Part shown: positions 42,463 through 50,078 of the stretch, in pieces
How the letters are laid out: each line of letters starts with the position of its first letter
How positions within the stretch are numbered: position 1 is the stretch's first letter
Assembly: GCF_000698575.1 (NCBI RefSeq)
Contig: NZ_JFHD01000010.1
Span: forward strand, 124,001 to 188,000
Direction: 5' to 3'
From: Caballeronia zhejiangensis
GTDB taxonomy: Bacteria; Pseudomonadota; Gammaproteobacteria; Burkholderiales; Burkholderiaceae
Length of the DNA stretch: 64,000 nt
Notes under the pieces: generated by a model
Database searches by the model: none
What the model was told of the DNA's origin: nothing
The model's input: the letters and a program-made list of their open reading frames with translations, nothing else
Made by a program: the position numbers and the translations under genes

Positions 42463-43545
42463 ATGAGAACGCTGGGACAAGCTTTTAATAAGAACGGCCG
42501 AGAGGACAGTAATAATTTCCTGCTGTTGCGTCTTATCGCCGCTTCGCTCGTTGTCTATGGGCATTCGTTCGCGCTTGCCGCCACGACCAACGGTCTCAGA
42601 GATTTCACGACGTCGATCCTGCATTACCGATATTCGGGCGATCTCGGTCTGCATATCTTTTTCGTCATCAGCGGATTTCTCATCACGTTCAGCTTCGATC
42701 GTCGGCACAGCGTGAAAGACTTCGTCATCTCGCGCGCCCTGCGTCTGTTCCCGGCGCTGGTCGTTTGCATGGCGCTGCTCGCCTTCGTGCTCGGACCGTC
42801 GTTGACGACGCTTTCGCGCGGAATCTACTTCGAGTCACCCGAGACGTACGGCTTTGTCTGGCGCAACGCCTCTCTGTATGAGTATGCCGAGCGCTTGCCC
42901 GGCGTCTTCACGGACAATCACGCGCGGAACGCCGTGAACGGAACGCTGTGGAGCATCTGGGTCGAGGTCCGGCTTTACGTCCTGGTACTGGTGTTCGGCG
43001 CGCTCGGCGCGCTTCGCAGTCGATGGGTCGCTAACCTCTGCATCGCCGCCCTGGTCGCGATCGGACTCTTCGCGCCGACCTACATGCCGTTCATCACGGG
43101 CGATCCGTCCAACCTTCGCGTTGCCGTGTTTTTCGCCGCTGGTGTCTTTCTCTACGTCAACCGGGATTTCATCCCGCTGAACCGCCAGGGTCTCTTCGCG
43201 CTGCTGCTTGCGGCGGTGCTTTCCTACCGTCAGCCGGCGTTCGAGATTGCCTGCGGCGCGGTGATTGCCTATGGCGTGTTCATGATCGCCTTCGCGCCAA
43301 AGCTCAATCTCGGACCCATCGAAGACTATTCGTACGGGATCTATCTCTATGGCTGGCCGATTCAGCAGGTCGTGAATCACTTCTATCCGGACGGCTCCGC
43401 GCTACAGATGATGCTGATCGCGCTGCCCGGTTCCTGGCTCGCGGGCGCGCTCTCTTGGTATTTGATCGAGAAGCAGGCGCTCGGATTGAAGGCGAGGTAT
43501 TCGGGCGCCAAAAAGGCGAAGGCCGCGGGCGGCGTTGCGCTGTGA
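42463..43545 (+). CDS. Acyltransferase 3 (OafA/NolL-type) membrane protein
   Basis: A 360-residue protein with about ten helices. The N-terminal RLIAASLVVYGHSFALA holds the conserved His, FFVISGFLITFSFDRRHS follows, and RALRLFPALVVCMALL matches the R-x-x-R-hydrophobic pattern of family 3 acyltransferases. They transfer acetyl or other acyl groups to surface sugars such as O-antigen or exopolysaccharide. It is an isolated gene, not in a polysaccharide cluster. It ends just before, and converges on, a small lipoprotein gene. Confidence 0.88.
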   Translation: MRTLGQAFNKNGREDSNNFLLLRLIAASLVVYGHSFALAATTNGLRDFTTSILHYRYSGDLGLHIFFVISGFLITFSFDRRHSVKDFVISRALRLFPALVVCMALLAFVLGPSLTTLSRGIYFESPETYGFVWRNASLYEYAERLPGVFTDNHARNAVNGTLWSIWVEVRLYVLVLVFGALGALRSRWVANLCIAALVAIGLFAPTYMPFITGDPSNLRVAVFFAAGVFLYVNRDFIPLNRQGLFALLLAAVLSYRQPAFEIACGAVIAYGVFMIAFAPKLNLGPIEDYSYGIYLYGWPIQQVVNHFYPDGSALQMMLIALPGSWLAGALSWYLIEKQALGLKARYSGAKKAKAAGGVAL

Positions 43546-43594
43546 TGACGATGATCCTTGCGACCCGGCTTGTCGCCCGCCTCGCGCCATCGAA

Positions 43595-43738
43595 TCAGAA
43601 CCGCGTGCCGACGCTGCAGCCGCCGAAGCCGCCGCCGTTGGTGGCAAAGCCGCTGCATCCGAAGAGGCCGCAGCCGGAAAGGGCGAGCAAAGCGGCGATG
43701 AGCGTCGCCGCGGCGCAAAGAGAACGAAGGTGCTTCAT
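43595..43738 (-). CDS. Small lipoprotein, 47 residues
   Basis: A short gene on the minus strand: MKHLRSLCAAATLIAALLAL forms a signal sequence with the lipobox LSGC (Cys at residue 23), so the mature peptide is only about 25 residues, Gly/Cys-rich, ending SVGTRF. Three further Cys are present. It lies 83 bases downstream of nnrS in the same direction. No family recognised; tiny Gly/Cys-rich lipoproteins of this kind are found near other envelope genes in Burkholderiales. Confidence 0.65.
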   Translation of the reverse strand: MKHLRSLCAAATLIAALLALSGCGLFGCSGFATNGGGFGGCSVGTRF

Positions 43739-43821
43739 GGCGGGATCGGAATCGGAATCGGGAAAGCCGGACGCGATTCTCGCGGAACCCTCGCTTCCCG
43801 ATGTCAAAATCCGTCGCCGTC

Positions 43822-45051
43822 TCAACCTGGCTTGCCATCCGCGCGCGGCTTGAAGAGCGGCGCGGCATAAGCGGCGACGTAGAGCCCGAACGCAAGAACC
43901 CAGCACGACCCAGCCGCAAAGACCCACGTCGAATGCCACGAAGGCGCGACGAGCGGCCCGAGCACGCGCAGTGCGCCCGCTGACATCACGAGCGCGTAGC
44001 ACGCGACATCGCGGGTGTCCGCGACGAGCGGCCGTCCGGTATGCCCGCGCGCGGTGCGCGTGATCATCGCGATGATCGCGCCGCCGATCGCGCCAGCCGC
44101 GAACGCATGCATCGCGAGACTGTGCGGCACGCGTGTCCATCCGAGCGCCGACAGCGCGAGCAGTGCGAAGCCGAGCGGCAGCCACGCATAAGCGAGATGC
44201 AGGATCGCGAGAATCGGCCGGCCGCGCACCGCGTACGAGCGCCAGCCGATCATCCGCGCGAGATGCACGCCGCAGGCCAGCAAGGCGATCGGCGCGACGA
44301 TCGCGCCATCGAGCGCGAAGGCGTCCGCGACAAACGCCGCGATCGTGAGCGGCGCGGCCATCAACTCGACGAAGCGCCAGCGCCGTGCGATGAAACCGGG
44401 CATTGCATTGGCGGTGAACATCGGGATCACGCGTCCGCCGATCACGCCGACGAGCAACACGACGATGCCCGCCGACGCACACACCGCGCGCATCGCGAGA
44501 TCGGGGCGCGCGTCGATGGCGAACGCGTGGAACGCGGCGTTCAGCGCGCCGAACGCGAACACAACGACCGCGATGAAGTAGTTGCGCCGGTTGCCCGCCT
44601 CGACGAGCACCCGCAGCAGCAGAATCGCGGCGACCGGCAGGAACGCGCTATCGACGATCGCCGCCGGCAGCGCCGGGCCGCTCCACACGAGCACGCGCCC
44701 GGCGAGCCACAGCAGCACGAGCGATGCGAGTGTCGCGCCCTTGGCCGTGTCGCGTCCGGTCCACGCGCGCACGGCCGTCAGCAGAAAGCCGGCGACGATC
44801 GCCGCCGCGAACCCGAACACCATCTCGTGCGCGTGCCAAGCGACCGGATCCGCGCGCAGCAGATAGCCGCCGAAGAGCGGCACGCCCGACAGCACCAGTA
44901 GCCACACCGTCACCGAGAGCGCGCCGAACGCCGCGCCGCACAGGTAGAACGGCCGGAAGCCGAGATCGAACAGCGCGAAACGCGGCCGATGCTCCGGCGA
45001 ACGCTTCTGCGGCGTCGCGATGAAAACGGTGTCGGGTTCTGCGATCTTCAT
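43822..45051 (-). CDS. nnrS: NnrS family protein
   Basis: A 409-residue membrane protein with about twelve helices. NnrS marks: FALFDLGFRPFYLCGAAFGA, WHAHEMVFGFAAAIVAGFLL, GRVIPMFTANAM and the second half with AGAIGGAIIAMITRTARGHTGRPL. NnrS binds haem and copper and protects against nitric oxide or nitrosative stress by an unclear mechanism. ATG at 45051; the cupin gene ends 7 bases upstream, so both are co-transcribed. Fits the neighbouring hmp and norR. Confidence 0.93.
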   Translation of the reverse strand: MKIAEPDTVFIATPQKRSPEHRPRFALFDLGFRPFYLCGAAFGALSVTVWLLVLSGVPLFGGYLLRADPVAWHAHEMVFGFAAAIVAGFLLTAVRAWTGRDTAKGATLASLVLLWLAGRVLVWSGPALPAAIVDSAFLPVAAILLLRVLVEAGNRRNYFIAVVVFAFGALNAAFHAFAIDARPDLAMRAVCASAGIVVLLVGVIGGRVIPMFTANAMPGFIARRWRFVELMAAPLTIAAFVADAFALDGAIVAPIALLACGVHLARMIGWRSYAVRGRPILAILHLAYAWLPLGFALLALSALGWTRVPHSLAMHAFAAGAIGGAIIAMITRTARGHTGRPLVADTRDVACYALVMSAGALRVLGPLVAPSWHSTWVFAAGSCWVLAFGLYVAAYAAPLFKPRADGKPG

Positions 45052-45058
45052 GTTGTCC

Positions 45059-45469
45059 TCAATGCGGGATCGGCTGCTTGACCGGATCGCCATCGCCGAC
45101 GATCGCGAACACGAGCAGCTTTGCCGGCTTCGTCGCGCTCGCATTCTTCGACACGATGTGATGCGCGCCCGGCGGTTCGTACCACGATTCGCCGGGGCCA
45201 TACGTCTTCGCGCTTCCGCCTTCGAGCTGCGAAGTCACGCGGCCCTCCAGCACGTAAGCGAAGATCGACCCCGGATGCATGTGCGCCTCCGACGACTGTC
45301 CCGGCTTGTACGAGACGGTCGCCATCAGCACGTTCTTGCCGGCCACTTCCGGCACGGCCTGCTTGATCATCGGCGTGACGAGTTCCGCGCCCGCCGCGTC
45401 GTGCGCGCCGGCGCTCGCTGCACCGATCATCAGCGCGGCCGCCAGCACGAGAATTTCGCGCTTTCTCAT
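45059..45469 (-). CDS. Secreted cupin-domain protein
   Basis: A 136-residue protein with a signal peptide (cleavage near AGA-H, about residue 22) and a single cupin fold: the first metal motif is the PGQSSEAHMHPGSIFAYVLE stretch (His-x-His and Glu), the second PGESWYEPPGAHHIV (His). It should bind one metal ion in the periplasm. Cupins of this type are found with AhpD-like proteins and may detoxify or scavenge reactive species. It lies 10 bases downstream of the AhpD-like gene and 7 bases before nnrS. Confidence 0.88.
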   Translation of the reverse strand: MRKREILVLAAALMIGAASAGAHDAAGAELVTPMIKQAVPEVAGKNVLMATVSYKPGQSSEAHMHPGSIFAYVLEGRVTSQLEGGSAKTYGPGESWYEPPGAHHIVSKNASATKPAKLLVFAIVGDGDPVKQPIPH

Positions 45470-45479
45470 GTCGATGCCC

Positions 45480-45917
45480 TCACGCCGGCAGCTTGCGGAA
45501 AGCGATCGCGAAACGGTTCCAGCTATTGATCGCGGAAACGAGCAGCGTCAGGTCGACAATTTCATCGTCGCTGAAATGGGGCTTCACGGCTTCCCACACG
45601 GCATCGGGTACGTGGTCTTGCGACACCAGCGTCAACGCCTCGGTCCATTCGAGCGCGGCGCGTTCGCGATCGGTGAAGAACGGCGTCTCGCGCCAGACAA
45701 CGACCGTCGCCAGCCGCCGATCAGTTTCGCCGCCCTTGCGCGCATCGGTCGTATGCATGTCGACGCAAAACGCGCAGCCGTTGATCTGCGATGCGCGCAG
45801 CCGTACCAGTTCGGTCAGCGATTTCTCGAGCGCGGACTTCGCGATGCGCTCCTCGACGCCGACCAGCGCCTTGATTGCTGCGGGATTGGCTTTGTAGAAG
45901 TCGAGACGGGGTTCCAT
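45480..45917 (-). CDS. AhpD-like / carboxymuconolactone decarboxylase-family protein
   Basis: A 145-residue CMD-domain protein. The redox motif is ASQINGCAFCVDMHTTDARK (CxxC with the following His), as in AhpD-type alkylhydroperoxidases. The C-terminal helices IVDLTLLVSAINSWNRFAIA complete the pattern. ATG at 45917 has AGAGGA upstream. It is the first gene of a four-gene NO-linked operon (CMD, cupin, nnrS, small lipoprotein), set after hmp with a terminator between. It could reduce peroxides or peroxynitrite-type species. Confidence 0.9.
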   Translation of the reverse strand: MEPRLDFYKANPAAIKALVGVEERIAKSALEKSLTELVRLRASQINGCAFCVDMHTTDARKGGETDRRLATVVVWRETPFFTDRERAALEWTEALTLVSQDHVPDAVWEAVKPHFSDDEIVDLTLLVSAINSWNRFAIAFRKLPA

Positions 45918-46053
45918 TTGCGTATCCTCTTTGCCTGGGTTCTGAAAGTGCGCCAGATCGGCGCGGCAAGAGCAGATTAGGCGTCTGGCTGGCCTTTTGA
46001 AATGGCCGGTTTCTACAAAATCGAGGTAACCACTTGCAAAGGCTGGAACGCGC

Positions 46054-46084
46054 AAAAAAACCCGCGGCCAAATGCGCCGCGGGT
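46054..46084 (-). terminator. Rho-independent terminator of hmp
   Basis: On the minus strand ACCCGCGGC pairs with GCCGCGGGT across a 7-base loop and is followed by a run of eight T. It ends hmp 24 bases after the stop, so the next operon needs its own promoter. Confidence 0.92.
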
Positions 46085-46107
46085 CGAGGGCCGCACCACG
46101 CACGGAA

Positions 46108-47289
46108 TCAGTCGAGCGCGGCGGCCGGGCCGAAGAACTCGTAGCGGCTCTGCGCTTCGGGCACGCCGAGCGCCTTCAGATGCTTCTTCACCGCCTTCAT
46201 GAACGCCTTCGGCCCGAGGAAGTAGGCATCGACATCGCGGTTCTTCGGCAGCCACGTATCGAGCAGCGTTTCGTCGACAAAGCCGATGCCGTGCGCTTCG
46301 AGATCGCCATCGCGCTTGTGCTCGTAGCAGTAGAAGCGCTTCAGTTGCGGATGGCGCGCCGCCAGTTCCTCGATCGCCGCACGGAACGCGTGCACGCCGC
46401 CGTGCCGCGCCGAGTGGATGAAGTGCACCGGGCGTTGCGTTTTGAGCGCGGCTTGCAGCATCGCGAGCGTCGGCGTGATGCCGACCCCGCCGCTGATGAG
46501 CACGAGCGGCTTGTCGTTGTGTTCGAGCTTGAAGTCGCCTGCGGGCGGATAGAGATCGAGCACGCTGTTTTCGCCGACGTGTTCATGCAGGAAATTCGAC
46601 ACCTTGCCATTCGCCTCACGCTTCACGCTGATGCGATATTCGCGGCCGTTCGGTGCGGCCGAGAGCGAGTAGTTGCGGCGCAGTTCCTCGCCGTCGATGA
46701 ACAGGCGCAAGCCGATGTACTGACCCGGATGGAAGTCGAGCAGCGCGCCGCCGTCTTCCGGCACGAGATAGAAGGACGTGATCTCGTCGCTTTCCTTCTC
46801 CTTGCGCGCGACGACGAAACGCCGCGTGCCGCGCCAGCCGCCCGGCGCGTTTTCGCGCTCGCTGTAGATGCCTTCCTCGAGTCCGATCAGCAGATCCGCA
46901 AGTTGCCCATAGGCCGCGGCCCACGCCTCGATGACGGCGTCGGTGGCGATTTCCGCGCCGAGCACCTCACGGATCGACGCGAGCAGGCAGCGTCCGACGA
47001 TCGGATAATGTTCCGGCTGGATGTCCAGCGCGACGTGCTTGTTGATGATCTGGCCGACGAGCCCGCCGAGCTTCTCCAGTTCGTCGATGTGCCGTGCGTA
47101 CATCAGCACGCCGTTGGCGAGCGCGCGTGGTTGCGCGCCGCTTGCCTGGTGCGCCTGGTTGAACATCGGGCGGACCTCGGGATACTCGCTGAGCATCTTG
47201 TTATAGAAGTGCGTGGTGAGGGCTTCGCCGCCGCTTTCCAGAAGGGGAACGGTCGCTTTGACGATGGCACGGTGTTCTGCTGACAGCAT
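46108..47289 (-). CDS. hmp: Flavohaemoprotein (nitric oxide dioxygenase)
   Basis: A 393-residue flavohaemoglobin. The globin domain has the proximal His in NKHVALDIQPEHYPIVG (about residue 85) and distal Gln/Tyr in the B/E helices (NKMLSEYPEVRPMF, HQASGAQPRAL). The reductase part has the FAD motif RRNYSLS and the NAD(P)H motif GGVGITPTLAM. It oxidises NO to nitrate with NADH and oxygen in the cytoplasm. Divergent from norR, with a sigma-54-like promoter in between, and followed by its own terminator. Confidence 0.96.
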   Translation of the reverse strand: MLSAEHRAIVKATVPLLESGGEALTTHFYNKMLSEYPEVRPMFNQAHQASGAQPRALANGVLMYARHIDELEKLGGLVGQIINKHVALDIQPEHYPIVGRCLLASIREVLGAEIATDAVIEAWAAAYGQLADLLIGLEEGIYSERENAPGGWRGTRRFVVARKEKESDEITSFYLVPEDGGALLDFHPGQYIGLRLFIDGEELRRNYSLSAAPNGREYRISVKREANGKVSNFLHEHVGENSVLDLYPPAGDFKLEHNDKPLVLISGGVGITPTLAMLQAALKTQRPVHFIHSARHGGVHAFRAAIEELAARHPQLKRFYCYEHKRDGDLEAHGIGFVDETLLDTWLPKNRDVDAYFLGPKAFMKAVKKHLKALGVPEAQSRYEFFGPAAALD

Positions 47290-47358
47290 TGTTCGTTTCC
47301 TCGTGTGATAAAGGCGAAAGCAGGGCGCTTTCGCGTCTGAATTCTTCGGCAGAATCTA

Positions 47359-47374
47359 TACACGATCCGTGCCA
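47359..47374 (-). promoter_or_regulatory. Candidate sigma-54 promoter of hmp
   Basis: On the minus strand CTGGCACGGATCGTGTA fits the -24/-12 consensus YTGGCACG-rNNN-TTGCW: the -24 half is perfect, the spacing is right, but the -12 half is GTGTA (3 of 5, GT in place of the GC). The start site would be near 47347, giving a leader of about 58 bases to hmp. Confidence 0.5.
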
Positions 47375-47391
47375 GAGTAGAATCGTCGATA

Positions 47392-47404
47392 AATCAATCG
47401 TTTA
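47392..47404. promoter_or_regulatory. Consensus IHF site between hmp and norR
   Basis: AATCAATCGTTTA matches the IHF consensus WATCAANNNNTTR at every defined position, within an AT-rich stretch. It lies upstream of the candidate sigma-54 promoter, where bending would bring a bound NorR hexamer to RNA polymerase. Confidence 0.55.
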
Positions 47405-47413
47405 TTATCAAAC

Positions 47414-49015
47414 ATGGTCGATTCGACTCTAGTCAAAAGGACTGCTGACGTAGTCGCAATGACTTCACGCGTGCTGCTCGATGCGCTCGTTCCGCTTATC
47501 GAGGACCTGTCGAGCGAGATGCCCGACACCGAGCGCTACCGCCGTTTGCTGCACACATCGCGCGCGCTGTTTCCGAGCGATGCGTCCGCGCTCTTGCGGC
47601 TCGACGGCGACACGCTCGTGCCGCTCGCCATCGACGGTCTTTCGGGCGATACGCTCGGCCGGCGCTTTCGCGTGAGCGACCACCCGCGGTTCGCACGCAT
47701 TCTCGCGCGCGCTGAACCGACGCGCTTCGCCGCCGGCTCGGACTTGCCCGATCCCTACGACGGACTGGTCAAGGGCGTGAGCGGCGGTCTGGAGGTGCAC
47801 GATTGTCTAGGCTGCCCGCTCGTCATCAACGGGCGCGCGTGGGGCTTGCTGACGCTCGACGCGCTCGATCCCGCGCGCTTCGACGGCATCGACATGGCTT
47901 CGCTGCAGGCGTTCTTGAGTCTCGCGGCGGCGACCGTGAGCGTCGCCGAGCGCATCGATGCGCTCGCGAAATCGAGCGAGGCCGAGCGTCAGCGTGCGGA
48001 GGTGTATCGGCAGGCGAGCGGGCCGCGCAGGCGCGAAATGATCGGCAGCAGCGAGCCGCATAACCGCTTGCAGGAAGAGATTGCGATCGTCGCGTCGAGC
48101 GATCTGACCGTGCTCATCACCGGCGAGACGGGCGTCGGCAAGGAGCTCGTCGCGAGCGAGATTCACGCGCTTTCGCCGCGCGCCGACAAACCGCTCGTCA
48201 GCCTGAATTGCGCGGCGCTGCCCGATACGCTCGTCGAAAGCGAGCTCTTCGGGCATGTGCGCGGTGCGTTTTCGGGCGCGTCGTCGGACCGGCGCGGGAA
48301 GTTCGAACTCGCCGATGGCGGCACGCTCTTTCTCGATGAAGTCGGCGAGCTGCCGCTGCCCGTGCAGGCCAAGCTGCTGCGCGTGCTTCAGAACGGCCAG
48401 TTGCAGCGGATCGGCTCGGACAGCGAGCACAAGGTCGACGTGCGGCTCATTGCCGCCACCAATCGCGATCTCGCCGAGGAAGTGCGTGAAGGGCGCTTTC
48501 GCGCGGACTTCTATCATCGGCTGTCGGTGTATCCGCTCGTCGTGCCGCCGTTGCGCGAACGCGGACGCGACGTCTTGCTGCTCGCCGGCTACTTTCTCGA
48601 AGAGAACCGCTCGCGCCTCGGCCTCCTGAGCCTGCGTCTTTCCGCCGATGCGCAAGCCGCGCTGCTCGCGTATCGCTGGCCCGGCAACGTGCGCGAACTG
48701 GAGCATCTGATCGGACGCAGCGCATTGAAGGCGCTCGCGGCGCATCGCGAACGTCCGCGCATCCTCACGCTCACCGCCGCCGACCTCACGCTCGCCGGCG
48801 ACACCGCACTGGCCGCCGATGCCGCGACGCGCGTCGAAGCCGCGCCGCTGCCCGCGCCGGGCGCCGACTTCCGCGACGCCGTGACGGCCTACGAACGCAC
48901 GCTCATCCTCGACGCGTTGAAGCGTCACAACCAGAACTGGGCGTCGGCGGCGCGCGAGCTCGGTCTGGATCGCGCGAATCTCAATCGCCTCGCCAAGCGC
49001 CTCGGGCTCAAATGA
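47414..49015 (+). CDS. norR: NorR, nitric-oxide-responsive sigma-54 activator
   Basis: A 533-residue NorR. The N-terminal GAF domain keeps the mononuclear-iron ligand set of E. coli Nor[13 protein letters not shown] with both Asp, VHDCLG with the Cys, and LTLDAL with the last Asp. The AAA+ domain has Walker A GETGVGKE (near residue 240), Walker [11 protein letters not shown] and the sigma-54 loop as GAFSGA in place of GAFTGA. The C-terminal Fis-type helix-turn-helix ends [12 protein letters not shown] as in E. coli. NO binding to the iron relieves inhibition of the ATPase. Divergent to hmp. Confidence 0.95.
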   Translation: MVDSTLVKRTADVVAMTSRVLLDALVPLIEDLSSEMPDTERYRRLLHTSRALFPSDASALLRLDGDTLVPLAIDGLSGDTLGRRFRVSDHPRFARILARAEPTRFAAGSDLPDPYDGLVKGVSGGLEVHDCLGCPLVINGRAWGLLTLDALDPARFDGIDMASLQAFLSLAAATVSVAERIDALAKSSEAERQRAEVYRQASGPRRREMIGSSEPHNRLQEEIAIVASSDLTVLITGETGVGKELVASEIHALSPRADKPLVSLNCAALPDTLVESELFGHVRGAFSGASSDRRGKFELADGGTLFLDEVGELPLPVQAKLLRVLQNGQLQRIGSDSEHKVDVRLIAATNRDLAEEVREGRFRADFYHRLSVYPLVVPPLRERGRDVLLLAGYFLEENRSRLGLLSLRLSADAQAALLAYRWPGNVRELEHLIGRSALKALAAHRERPRILTLTAADLTLAGDTALAADAATRVEAAPLPAPGADFRDAVTAYERTLILDALKRHNQNWASAARELGLDRANLNRLAKRLGLK

Positions 49016-49046
49016 GCAACACCTCGTTCATCTCGAAAGGATGGAC

Positions 49047-49181
49047 ATGGCCGCGCAAAGCGACTATCTACAGTCCTTAGCAGATCGGGTCGACGTCGTT
49101 GCTCGTCTCAAAAAGATGCGGTTCATTGTTCGAACGCAAAAAACACTCGGATTTGTCACGCGCATCGATGTGACAGATTGA
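49047..49181 (+). CDS. Possible 44-residue peptide
   Basis: An ATG at 49047 with AAGGA six bases upstream opens a 44-codon frame, MAAQSDYLQSLADRVDVVAR onward, ending RIDVTD. It contains hydrophobic and basic residues with no signal peptide. The position 31 bases after norR and the good ribosome site are in favour; short length and overlap with a dyad (49154-49175) are against. No family recognised. Confidence 0.25.
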   Translation: MAAQSDYLQSLADRVDVVARLKKMRFIVRTQKTLGFVTRIDVTD

Positions 49182-49224
49182 GACAATCTCTGAGTTGGGA
49201 AAAACGGGCGATCTCTTCTAAGAT
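49154..49224 (+). promoter_or_regulatory. Promoter with two dyads ahead of the ba3 oxidase operon
   Basis: TTGGGA (49195-49200) and TAAGAT (49219-49224) with an 18-base spacer form a weak sigma-70-like promoter. Just upstream lie two perfect dyads: TGTCAC-N10-GTGACA (49154-49175) and AGATTG-AGA-CAATCT (49175-49189). They are about -65 and -49 from the predicted start, as expected for activator sites. Which regulator binds is unknown. Confidence 0.45.
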
Positions 49225-49342
49225 CAGAAAAGCCTAGCGCAACCCATCTGCAGCAAGAACATTGCAGCGCCTTGAAGAACCGAGCCGGACGAGCAGCACG
49301 CGCCCGGCACATCGAACACGGCAAATCGACAACGGGGGTTAC

Positions 49343-50065
49343 GTGCGAAACGTGGCAAAGCTCGGCACATTCTTTTGGTCCGCGCTCTTCGCGTTTTTCA
49401 GCATCGGAGCGTTCGCGGCCGACAACGCGCCGCTGGAGCGCGCGCCCGACACGATGCAGGCCCGCGTGATGGGATGCGCCACATGCCACGGCTCGCAGGG
49501 CCAGGGCACCGACAACGACTACTTCCCGCGTCTGTCCGGCAAGCCCGCCGGCTATCTGTACAACCAACTGCTCGCTTTTCGCGACGGCCGGCGCAAGTAT
49601 CCGCCGATGAATTACCTGCTCGCGTATCTTCCCGACGCGTATTTGAAGCAGATCGCGGAATACTTCGCGAGCGAACATCCGCCGTTTCCGCCGCCGTCGC
49701 CCGTCACCGTCGATTCGAAGACGCTAGAGCTCGGCAAGACGCTCGTCACGAAGGGCAACGCTACGCGCAACGTGCCCGCCTGCGTGAGCTGCCACGGCGC
49801 GTCGATGACCGGCATGGAGCCGGCGATTCCCGGTCTGCTCGGCCTGCATGCCGACTACATCAGCGCGCAACTCGGCGCATGGCGATACGGCACGCGCTCG
49901 ACGGTCGCGCCGGATTGCATGGGGCAGGTCGCGAAACTGCTCTCCGACCGCGACATCACCGCGATCGCGGCCTACCTCGCGACGCTGCCCGCGCCGGCCG
50001 ATCCGGTGCCGGTCGCCGCCGGTTCGCTCAAGATGCCGCTCGCGTGCGGCAGCGTCCACAACTAA
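49343..50065 (+). CDS. Secreted dihaem cytochrome c
   Basis: A 240-residue periplasmic cytochrome with a signal peptide (cleavage near AFA, about residue 25) and two class-I c domains: CATCH (about residue 45) and CVSCH (about residue 145), with Met ligands in the later part of each half (KYPPMNYLL). It is the first gene of a six-gene oxidase operon and a likely electron donor or relay to the CuA site. GTG start at 49343 behind CGGGGG. Related to c4/c553-type cytochromes. Confidence 0.88.
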   Translation: MRNVAKLGTFFWSALFAFFSIGAFAADNAPLERAPDTMQARVMGCATCHGSQGQGTDNDYFPRLSGKPAGYLYNQLLAFRDGRRKYPPMNYLLAYLPDAYLKQIAEYFASEHPPFPPPSPVTVDSKTLELGKTLVTKGNATRNVPACVSCHGASMTGMEPAIPGLLGLHADYISAQLGAWRYGTRSTVAPDCMGQVAKLLSDRDITAIAAYLATLPAPADPVPVAAGSLKMPLACGSVHN

Positions 50066-50078
50066 GCGAGGACCCGAC

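Noticed and set aside
45052-45201. 50-residue N-terminal extension of NnrS
   Set aside because: It overlaps the cupin gene and is Arg/Ser-rich; the family start is at 45051.
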